Below are positions 1-5,078 of a stretch of DNA of 6,131 bases, piece after piece. Each line of letters starts with the position of its first letter. Within the stretch, counting starts at the first letter, position 1. A program made the translations under genes and the position numbers. The notes below the pieces were generated by a model, which was not told the DNA's origin, ran no database searches, and saw only the letters and a list, made by a program, of their open reading frames with translations. The DNA lies in contig CAKZPJ010000167.1 of assembly GCA_937138955.1 (NCBI GenBank), forward strand, positions 1 through 6,131, written 5' to 3'. Source of the stretch: an uncultured Flammeovirgaceae bacterium (GTDB lineage: Bacteria > Bacteroidota > Bacteroidia > Cytophagales > Cyclobacteriaceae).

Positions 1-196
1 TTACCCGCTTGAGTCTAATCTCGTTTTCTAAATCCAACACTTAGACCATTACCGAGCGAAGTTTGCTACCAAAACCGGGCCTCACCCTAGCTTTTTGTTA
101 GGGCATCTCGTGAAAACGGGATGTTAACAGTGGAGGGTTGCGATGGCGTAACAGCTCAAATCCTGTTTATTCTGGGATTTAGTAAAACCGACTGGC
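1..196. other. Gene-free stretch downstream of the SPOR-like gene
   Basis: All six frames are broken by frequent stop codons here, and I see no tRNA or other RNA gene. The only structure noticed is a 7-bp hairpin at 85-103: CCCTAGC pairs with GTTAGGG, with one G-U pair and a five-T loop. It lies about 95 bases past the stop of the leftward gene. It has no T-run on either strand, so it is at best a weak candidate for ending that transcript. Confidence 0.5.
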
Positions 197-781
197 TCAA
201 GTTGGGTTTTTTTCTAAACTTTCTTCTCGGCTTTCTTGTAGTCGCTCTCCTTCTCGCAAAGCCTCATTTACCGAAACTCGTTCTCCGTCCACTTTTGCTA
301 CTACAAAGGCATCCTGAATACCCATTTGCTGAATGTCCTTCTGAAAAGCTAAAGCTTTGGGCAAATCCCGAAATTTTCCTAGCGTATACTGATCAAGTGG
401 CCCATTATAATCGATGTTCATCTTTACTAAATCTTCCTGGTAGTCCGCCAAGTCAAAATTTTCAAAGGCACCAATTTGCACTTCATAAAAAACGCCGGTA
501 TAGTAAGGAGAAAGCTCGAGCAGTAAATCGTTAACTCGGTACAGGCTATCAATCTGCTCCTTTAAGTAATGGTTGTGGGCCTCGGCTCGTTGTAAGGATT
601 TTTGTACCTGTGGCCAGCGACCAAATACGGGCGTAAAAAACTCAATAAACACCAAGTAACCGATCAGCAGGAAAATCAGACCGGCGCTAAATAGTAAGCC
701 TTGCTTAAGCAACTTATTATTTCGCTGCACCCGGCTTTTCTGTTTACTAACTTGCTGAAATTGTTCGGCGAGCGTTTCCAT
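197..781 (-). CDS. Single-pass membrane protein with coiled coil and C-terminal SPOR-like domain
   Basis: This is a 194-residue protein. Residues 1-26 are polar and end in a basic stretch (KSRVQRNNKLLKQ), followed by one hydrophobic segment at about 27-49 (GLLFSAGLIFLLIGYLVFI). By the positive-inside rule the N-terminus should be cytoplasmic and the rest periplasmic. Residues 58-92 are rich in Q, E, K and L with heptad-like spacing and look like a short coiled coil. Residues 98-170 resemble a SPOR domain: they open with FYEVQIGAF, have the mid-domain YTLGKFRDLPKALAFQKDI and close with DAFVVAKVDGERV. SPOR domains are known to bind denuded septal peptidoglycan, so an envelope or division role is plausible but inferred. 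The C-terminal 24 residues are charged and low in complexity. The gene stands alone, divergent from the trp genes. ATG at 781 is the first start in frame and gives a sensible N-terminus. The domain call is by eye. Confidence 0.85.
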   Translation of the reverse strand: METLAEQFQQVSKQKSRVQRNNKLLKQGLLFSAGLIFLLIGYLVFIEFFTPVFGRWPQVQKSLQRAEAHNHYLKEQIDSLYRVNDLLLELSPYYTGVFYEVQIGAFENFDLADYQEDLVKMNIDYNGPLDQYTLGKFRDLPKALAFQKDIQQMGIQDAFVVAKVDGERVSVNEALREGERLQESREESLEKNPT

Positions 782-847
782 ACACGAATTAAACTATGTG
801 GTTGATTGCTGAATCTCAGCAGATTATTGGATAAATTTACGCTTCTA

Positions 848-878
848 TTGGGATTATCCGAACGGACTTTTATATTTG
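848..878 (+). promoter_or_regulatory. Bacteroidota-type promoter for the trp operon leader
   Basis: TATATTTG at 871-878 matches the Bacteroidota -7 consensus TAnnTTTG in every fixed base. A TTG at 848-850 lies 20 bases upstream, the expected spacing for the -33 element. It points to the trp leader peptide and is the only full match I noticed in the 782-1041 intergenic region. Transcription would be expected to start a few bases after 878, close to the leader ATG at 887. No TSS data are available, so this is a consensus match plus context. Confidence 0.65.
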
Positions 879-886
879 TCGCAGAA

Positions 887-949
887 ATGAATACGCAAAT
901 CAACATATTTGCCGCATGGTGGTGGCGCAGAAATAACTTCTTCGCGTGA
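887..949 (+). CDS. trpL: trp operon leader peptide with three tandem Trp codons
   Basis: A 20-codon reading frame encodes MNTQINIFAAWWWRRNNFFA and ends in TGA at 947-949. Three successive TGG codons at 917-925 are the hallmark of a ribosome-sensing leader peptide, since Trp is normally the rarest residue. The frame sits between a consensus promoter and a terminator hairpin just upstream of trpE, exactly where such a peptide belongs. Its role would be regulatory: stalling at the Trp codons when charged tRNA-Trp is scarce lets transcription continue into trpE. There is no Shine-Dalgarno sequence, and the ATG lies only 8 bases after the -7 box, so the transcript may be leaderless or nearly so. 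Two Phe codons follow at 938-943; whether they sense anything is unknown. The symbol follows the enterobacterial analogue by function, not by sequence similarity. Confidence 0.85.
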   Translation: MNTQINIFAAWWWRRNNFFA

Positions 950-1017
950 ACCAGAGGTAATATATTGTCAAAATAATTTAATGATAGCCTACTGTTTACG
1001 CAGTGGGCTTTTTTTTT
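923..1017 (+). promoter_or_regulatory. Tryptophan attenuator: alternative pairings of the leader RNA
   Basis: Three competing pairings can be drawn. In pairing 1:2, 923-932 (TGGCGCAGAA) pairs with parts of 938-953 (TTCT, GCG and CCA, separated by bulges). In pairing 2:3, CAGAGGT at 952-958 pairs with GCCTACTG at 987-994, giving seven pairs with one bulged A and one G-U. Pairing 3:4 is the terminator at 986-1009. Region 2 starts two bases after the leader stop, so a ribosome that finishes the peptide covers it and the terminator forms. A ribosome stalled at 917-925 would break 1:2 and leave region 2 free to form the antiterminator. Pairings are by hand; no energies were computed. Confidence 0.65.
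986..1017 (+). terminator. Rho-independent terminator of the trp attenuator
   Basis: AGCCTACTG (986-994) pairs with CAGTGGGCT (1001-1009) to form a nine-pair stem with one U-G wobble and a six-base loop (TTTACG). A run of nine T's (1009-1017) follows at once. This is a textbook intrinsic terminator, and it lies 24 bases before the trpE start and not after a gene. That position marks it as a conditional terminator for trpE rather than the end of an upstream gene, since the neighbouring upstream gene runs the other way. Confidence 0.88.
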
Positions 1018-1041
1018 ACCAAAACTCAATAATGCACGAAC

Positions 1042-2478
1042 ATGAATACCCAACCAAACTCCGATACTTTTCAGCTAGTCACTCGCTCGGAGCGATTGTT
1101 AGCTGATACCGTAACTCCCGTTAGTATCTACCTGAAAATTAGGGATCGGTACGAAAACCCAATTTTGCTGGAAAGCTCCGACTACCACAGCAGCGATAAT
1201 AGTTTTTCCTTCATTTGCTGCCAGCCGATTGCTTCTTTCTCGGTACATCAGGGAACCGTTAGCCAGCATTTTCCTGACGGAAGCGACAATTCTACGTCAG
1301 TAGAAAACCCTCAAGAAGTAGTTGAGATGCTGGCTCAATTTGCCCAGCGGTTTGAAAGTGAAGAAAACGATTATCGTTTCACTACCAATGGTTTGTTTGG
1401 CTATATGGCTTACGATGCCGTTCAGTATTTTGAAGAAGTTGATCTTTCTTCGGAAGAAAAAACGCACTACAATATTCCCGAAATTCATTACGCGGTATAC
1501 CGTTACGTGATTGTGGTAGACCACTTTCGTAACGAATTGTATGCTTTTGAGCATCAGTATGGCGAAGAAGCTAAAACGGAAAGCAGGCTAGCAGACTTGC
1601 TTTCACTTATCAACAATAAAAATATTCCCAGTTACCACTTCAAGCGTAGCGAAGCGGAAGGCAGCAACTATACGGATGATGAGTTTCTAGAGATTATTCG
1701 CAAAGGACAGGAGCACTGCTTTCGGGGAGATGTATTTCAGATTGTGCTATCAAGACGGTTTCAGACCGCATTTAAAGGTGATGAATTTAATGTATATCGT
1801 ACGCTACGATCAATCAACCCTTCCCCTTATCTATTCTACTTCGACTACGGTAATTATAAATTATTTGGCTCTTCTCCCGAGGCTCAAATTGTAATTAAGG
1901 GCGATACTGCCAGTATCTATCCCATTGCGGGCACTTTCCGGCGTACCGGGAACGATGAGGCTGACGCCGAACTAGCCCGCGAGCTAATGGATGACCCCAA
2001 AGAAAACTCCGAACACGTTATGTTAGTTGATTTGGCTCGTAATGATTTAAGTCGAAACGGCGATGATGTAACAGTTGAGACCTTCAAGGAAATTCAGTAC
2101 TTCTCCCACGTTATTCACCTGGTTTCTAAAGTGACTGGAACACTTTCGGGAGATACTTCTCCGATTCGGGTCGTGGCGGATACCTTTCCGGCGGGTACGC
2201 TTTCGGGAGCCCCCAAGCACATGGCGATGCAACTGATTCATCGCTACGAAACTACTCAACGGGGCTACTACGGTGGTGCCCTCGGATTTCTTGGCTTTAA
2301 CGGTGACTTCAACCACGCCATCATGATTCGTTCATTTCTAAGCCAGGATAACACATTATACTATCAGGCCGGGGCCGGAATTGTGGCTAAATCGGAAGTT
2401 GAAAAGGAGCTACAAGAAGTAAATAATAAGCTGGCGGCGCTGCGGAAGGCGTTGGAGTTGGCAGAGGAAATTGTTTAA
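1042..2478 (+). CDS. trpE: Anthranilate synthase component I
   Basis: This 478-residue protein makes anthranilate from chorismate, using ammonia delivered by the TrpG subunit, as the first step of tryptophan synthesis in the cytoplasm. The N-terminal domain holds LLESS at 42-46, matching the LLES element tied to Trp feedback inhibition in the enterobacterial enzyme. The C-terminal chorismate-binding domain shows FRGDVFQIVLSRRF, FGSSPEA, IAGTFRR (295-301), DLARNDLSR (330-338), PAGTLSGAPK (383-392) and GAGIVAKS (444-451). Length and motifs are complete for a stand-alone TrpE, with no fused TrpG domain. The ATG at 1042 follows the attenuator terminator by 24 bases. Another ATG at 1032 is out of frame and yields only a 24-residue peptide. 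There is no Shine-Dalgarno sequence, as is usual in Bacteroidota. Paralogues such as PabB and isochorismate synthase are disfavoured by the Trp leader and the LLES element. Confidence 0.96.
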   Translation: MNTQPNSDTFQLVTRSERLLADTVTPVSIYLKIRDRYENPILLESSDYHSSDNSFSFICCQPIASFSVHQGTVSQHFPDGSDNSTSVENPQEVVEMLAQFAQRFESEENDYRFTTNGLFGYMAYDAVQYFEEVDLSSEEKTHYNIPEIHYAVYRYVIVVDHFRNELYAFEHQYGEEAKTESRLADLLSLINNKNIPSYHFKRSEAEGSNYTDDEFLEIIRKGQEHCFRGDVFQIVLSRRFQTAFKGDEFNVYRTLRSINPSPYLFYFDYGNYKLFGSSPEAQIVIKGDTASIYPIAGTFRRTGNDEADAELARELMDDPKENSEHVMLVDLARNDLSRNGDDVTVETFKEIQYFSHVIHLVSKVTGTLSGDTSPIRVVADTFPAGTLSGAPKHMAMQLIHRYETTQRGYYGGALGFLGFNGDFNHAIMIRSFLSQDNTLYYQAGAGIVAKSEVEKELQEVNNKLAALRKALELAEEIV

Positions 2479-2489
2479 GGTTACAAGTT
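2473..2489 (+). repeat. Left inverted-repeat end beside the broken four-helix-bundle gene
   Basis: GGTTACAAGTT at 2479-2489 is the exact reverse complement of AACTTGTAACC at 2920-2930. GTTTAAGGT at 2473-2481, which includes the trpE stop codon, is the exact reverse complement of ACCTTAAAC at 2944-2952. The left end thus carries in 17 overlapping bases what the right end carries in two separated blocks. Confidence 0.7.
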
Positions 2490-2500
2490 GAGAGAGAATA

Positions 2501-2869
2501 ATGAAGGAGGTTCAGCAGTTTGAAGATTTTGAGGTTTGGAAAAAGGCGTCTTCCATTGCAACTAACATTTTCAACTTAAGTAACTAACCACCTCTCAAAA
2601 ATGACTTTTCTACCAAAGATCAAATAAGGCGATCTGCATTTTCTATCTCGAGCAGTATTGCTGAAGGATTTGAGTATGATAATAACCAAGATTTTATCCG
2701 TTTTCTTCGGTATGCTAAAGGCTCAGCTGGCGAGTTACACAGTCAACTGTACATTCTGCACAATGTGAAAATGATTGATCATCAGCAGTATCAGGAAATG
2801 AAAGACGAACTTTTAGTCTTATCTCGACAATTATCAAGCCTAATAAATTATCTGATTAAGCACGTATGA
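2501..2869 (+). pseudogene. Four-helix-bundle protein (S23/IVP family), interrupted by one in-frame stop
   Basis: From ATG at 2501 the frame reads QFEDFEVWKKASSIATNIF and stops at TAA 2585-2587 (codon 29). The same frame then continues without any shift to TGA at 2867-2869. The second part shows the family signatures KDQIRRSAFSISSSIAEGFE, FIRFLRYAKGSAGEL and a closing helix ending in LINYLIKHV. Joined, it would be 121 residues plus the stop position, close to the usual length of about 115-125. One base change, for example CAA to TAA, would explain the lesion. The next in-frame ATG (2771) would leave only about 32 residues, so an active product is unlikely without readthrough. The family is found in 23S rRNA intervening sequences and as scattered single genes; its biochemical role is not established. 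It has no evident link to tryptophan synthesis. A sequencing error remains possible. Confidence 0.85.
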
Positions 2870-2919
2870 TAACCCATTCGCTACTCTCTGAACTGAATAT
2901 TCTAGAAACTACTACTCAA

Positions 2920-2930
2920 AACTTGTAACC
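2920..2930 (+). repeat. Right inverted-repeat end beside the broken four-helix-bundle gene
   Basis: AACTTGTAACC is the 11-base perfect inverted partner of 2479-2489, 430 bases away. It lies 50 bases past the end of the broken gene and forms the start of the tandem repeat at 2920-2967. Confidence 0.7.
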
Positions 2931-2967
2931 TGTAACCAGTTAGACCTTAAACTTGAAACCTGCAACT
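2920..2967 (+). repeat. Two imperfect direct repeats upstream of trpG
   Basis: AACTTGTAACCTGTAACC (2920-2937) and AACTTGAAACCTGCAACT (2950-2967) agree at 15 of 18 positions and start 30 bases apart. Within the first copy the shorter unit TGTAACC also occurs twice. The second copy ends nine bases before the trpG start codon. No function can be read from the sequence. Confidence 0.65.
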
Positions 2968-2975
2968 ATATAGTC

Positions 2976-3548
2976 ATGAAAATATTAGTACTAGATAACT
3001 ACGATTCTTTCACCTATAATCTGGTGCATATCCTCCGGGAGCTAGGAATGGAAGAACAAATGGATGTCATTCGGAACGATAAAATTTCGGTAGCAGACGT
3101 AAATAATTACGATAAAATTCTGCTTTCTCCGGGACCGGGTATTCCCGAAGAAGCCGGCATTATGATGGATGTGATCAAAACCTACTCTCTAAGCAAAAGT
3201 ATTCTGGGTATCTGCTTAGGCCATCAGGGAATAGCCGAAGCTTTTGGCGCTGAGCTTTACAATATGCCACTGGTACTGCATGGCTACGGTGACAAAGTAT
3301 TCATCGAGGATGAAGAAGAATATTTGTTCAAAGGGCTTCCCAAATCATTTGGAGTGTGCCGCTACCATAGCTGGGCCGTAGTTGCTAATTCAATGAACGA
3401 AAATTTAGTGGTGACCGCCCGCGATATTAAAGGGGAGATTATGGGATTACGCCATAAGCAGTATGATGTAAAGGGCCTCCAATTTCACCCAGAATCGATT
3501 CTGACCGAACACGGGAAAGAAATAATTAAGAATTGGTTATCGCATTAA
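2976..3548 (+). CDS. trpG: Anthranilate synthase component II, glutamine amidotransferase
   Basis: This 190-residue class I glutamine amidotransferase releases ammonia from glutamine for TrpE. It opens with the typical MKILVLDNYDSFTYNLV. The oxyanion loop SPGPG is at 51-55. The nucleophile elbow GICLGHQ holds Cys80, and FHPES at 170-174 supplies His171 and Glu173, completing the Cys-His-Glu triad. RYHSWAVV at 129-136 is the usual substrate-side segment. Length is normal and no synthase domain is fused. The family also includes PabA, which can serve folate synthesis, and some bacteria share one subunit for both; the position next to trpE favours TrpG. It should follow trpE directly, but 497 bases with a broken unrelated gene lie between. 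I see no clear promoter or Shine-Dalgarno sequence in front, so expression probably depends on readthrough from the trp promoter. Confidence 0.94.
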   Translation: MKILVLDNYDSFTYNLVHILRELGMEEQMDVIRNDKISVADVNNYDKILLSPGPGIPEEAGIMMDVIKTYSLSKSILGICLGHQGIAEAFGAELYNMPLVLHGYGDKVFIEDEEEYLFKGLPKSFGVCRYHSWAVVANSMNENLVVTARDIKGEIMGLRHKQYDVKGLQFHPESILTEHGKEIIKNWLSH

Positions 3549-3627
3549 ACGATAGTAATGCCTCGCGTATTTGAGGGGGAATTTGTAAAAGTAAATGATA
3601 TCGACCGCAATACACAACACCTAATTC

Positions 3628-5052
3628 ATGCCTCTATCTCAAGTAAACCTAATTACGATATTTTATTCTTTTCTTGTCGCTAGCAATCTTCAAGCCCAGG
3701 TTACCTATAATTCTGGTGCTATAAATAACCCTCCCAATTTTATTATCATCTTCTGCGATGACCTAGGCTACGCCGATTTATCGGTGTTTGGTTCTAAGAT
3801 CAACAATACTCCCAATTTGAAGCAGATGGCTCAAGAAGGCGTAAAACTGACCAATTTCTACGCTACCGCCAGTGTATGCACCCCCTCTCGGGCAAGTATT
3901 ATGACTGGCTGTTATCCTCAGAGAGTTGATATGGCCGAGATGCGTGAGTCAGGCTTTCGTTCGGTATTGTTACAGGGTGCCCAGCACGGGCTAAGCCCTA
4001 GTGAGATTACTTTGGCCGAAATGCTGAAACCAGCTGGTTACGCTACGGCCTGCATCGGAAAATGGCATCTGGGCGACCAACCTCAATTTCTGCCTACCCG
4101 GCAAGGCTTCGATACCTACTTCGGCGTTCCGTACAGTAATAACATGGATGGCAAGTACGGACTACCGCTGATGCGAAATGAAGAAGTCATTGAACAACCA
4201 GCCGATCAAAGCACACTAACGCAGCGCTACACCGAAGCAGCCATTACATTTATGGAAACTCATCGGGAACAACCATTTTTTATCTATCTTCCTCATACCA
4301 TGCCACACACTCCCCTACACGCCAGTGGAGACTTCGCCGGACAATCTCCGCACGGCCTCTATAGCGACGTAGTTGAGGAAATAGACTGGTCAACCGGAGA
4401 AATTCTCAATTATTTGAAAGAGAATGGGTTATCAGAAAACACTTTCGTTTTTTTCACTTCTGATAACGGAGGGGTTGGAGGTGATTTAGGTCAGAACACT
4501 CCGCTACGCGGCGGTAAAGGAAAAACCTGGGAAGGCGGCATGCGGGTTCCGGGTATTGCCTGGTGGCCGGGCACTATTCCCGCTAGTCGCACAGTAGATG
4601 CGCTAGCTACTACGATGGACTTTATGCCGACCTACCATCAATTGGTGTACGATTCTCCGTTCACCCAGCAAGCCATTGATGGTCACGATTTTTTTCCGCT
4701 ATTAACGGGAGCGCAGGATTCATCCGCCTACCAAGCTTTTTATTATTACGACCGGGATCAACTGCAAGCCGTGCGTTCCGGGGATTGGAAGCTACATCTG
4801 CCGATGGTGAACCGCTTCCAAAGTCACCATACTGATAAATCTTTTGCAATAAGCACCGAACTTTATCATCTTAAGAACAACATAAGCGAAACTACTAATG
4901 TAGCTGCCGATCACCCCGAAATTGTAAAACAACTTACGAAGCTAGCTAAAAAAGCCTATTGGGTATTTGGCGAAGAAGATCATCCCTCACCCTACGTTCG
5001 TCGGGCCGGGAAGGTACTCGAGACTACCGAACTACGTCAGCGAAAAAATTAA
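3628..5052 (+). CDS. Exported sulfatase, family S1, arylsulfatase A / GalNAc-6-sulfatase-like
   Basis: This 474-residue type I sulfatase hydrolyses sulfate esters, probably in the periplasm or at the cell surface. Residues 1-23 look like a signal peptide with hydrophobic core LITIFYSFLVA and a likely cut after LQA; unusually, its n-region has no Lys or Arg. Metal ligands Asp44-Asp45 lie in IFCDDLGYAD. The signature CTPSRASIMTG begins at Cys84, the residue converted to formylglycine, with Arg88 beside it. Further active-site residues by family comparison are Lys145 and His147 (GKWHLG), His227 (MPHTPLH), Asp279-Asn280 (SDNGG) and Lys297 (RGGKGKTWEGG). The segment GFDTYFGVPYSNNM recalls arylsulfatase A. 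The substrate cannot be told; sulfated polysaccharide is a guess from known Bacteroidota habits. The gene sits on the same strand between trpG (79 bases) and trpD (26 bases), although it has no known role in tryptophan synthesis. An in-frame stop just upstream supports this start. Confidence 0.93.
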   Translation: MPLSQVNLITIFYSFLVASNLQAQVTYNSGAINNPPNFIIIFCDDLGYADLSVFGSKINNTPNLKQMAQEGVKLTNFYATASVCTPSRASIMTGCYPQRVDMAEMRESGFRSVLLQGAQHGLSPSEITLAEMLKPAGYATACIGKWHLGDQPQFLPTRQGFDTYFGVPYSNNMDGKYGLPLMRNEEVIEQPADQSTLTQRYTEAAITFMETHREQPFFIYLPHTMPHTPLHASGDFAGQSPHGLYSDVVEEIDWSTGEILNYLKENGLSENTFVFFTSDNGGVGGDLGQNTPLRGGKGKTWEGGMRVPGIAWWPGTIPASRTVDALATTMDFMPTYHQLVYDSPFTQQAIDGHDFFPLLTGAQDSSAYQAFYYYDRDQLQAVRSGDWKLHLPMVNRFQSHHTDKSFAISTELYHLKNNISETTNVAADHPEIVKQLTKLAKKAYWVFGEEDHPSPYVRRAGKVLETTELRQRKN

Positions 5053-5078
5053 CTTGGGACAGGCTATTTAATAATACT

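Larger units (their letters stand above)
2479..2952. mobile_element. Possible S23/IVP-type insertion unit between trpE and trpG
   Basis: The unit is a four-helix-bundle gene (now broken) enclosed by short inverted repeats. It begins directly after the trpE stop and ends shortly before trpG. Genes of this family are known to occur inside 23S rRNA intervening sequences in some bacteria, so an insert-like behaviour has precedent. No transposase is present and I could not identify a target-site duplication, so the mobile nature is inference from layout and repeats alone. Confidence 0.35.

Noticed and set aside
121..534. 137-codon open frame on the + strand
   Set aside because: It lies antisense to the SPOR-like gene for most of its length, has no recognisable domain, and mirrors the codons of the real gene.
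832..839. TAAATTTA as a -7 box for the leftward SPOR-like gene
   Set aside because: It lacks the final G of TAnnTTTG and no TTG element is visible at the right distance, so it cannot be told from AT-rich background.
676..1053. 125-codon open frame on the - strand covering the trp leader
   Set aside because: It runs antisense across the promoter, leader peptide and terminator and overlaps the SPOR-like gene start. Its composition is not protein-like and no family is visible.
1032..1106. Small frame starting at an ATG ten bases before the trpE start
   Set aside because: It encodes 24 residues in the wrong frame, overlapping trpE. It could be a minor decoy start, but nothing supports it as a gene or as a better start for trpE.
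3542..3561. Six-pair hairpin GCATTA / TAATGC at the trpG stop
   Set aside because: It is AT-rich, has an eight-base loop and no T-run after it, so it is not a convincing terminator between trpG and the sulfatase.
3558..3683. 41-codon frame MPRVFEGEFVKVNDIDRN... between trpG and the sulfatase
   Set aside because: It overlaps the sulfatase signal peptide in another frame, has no recognisable family and is short enough to arise by chance.
4959..5078. Forty-residue N-terminal extension of TrpD
   Set aside because: The extension is encoded inside the end of the sulfatase gene in another frame, is rich in Arg and Ser, and TrpD homologues start at the MKDIL-like segment.
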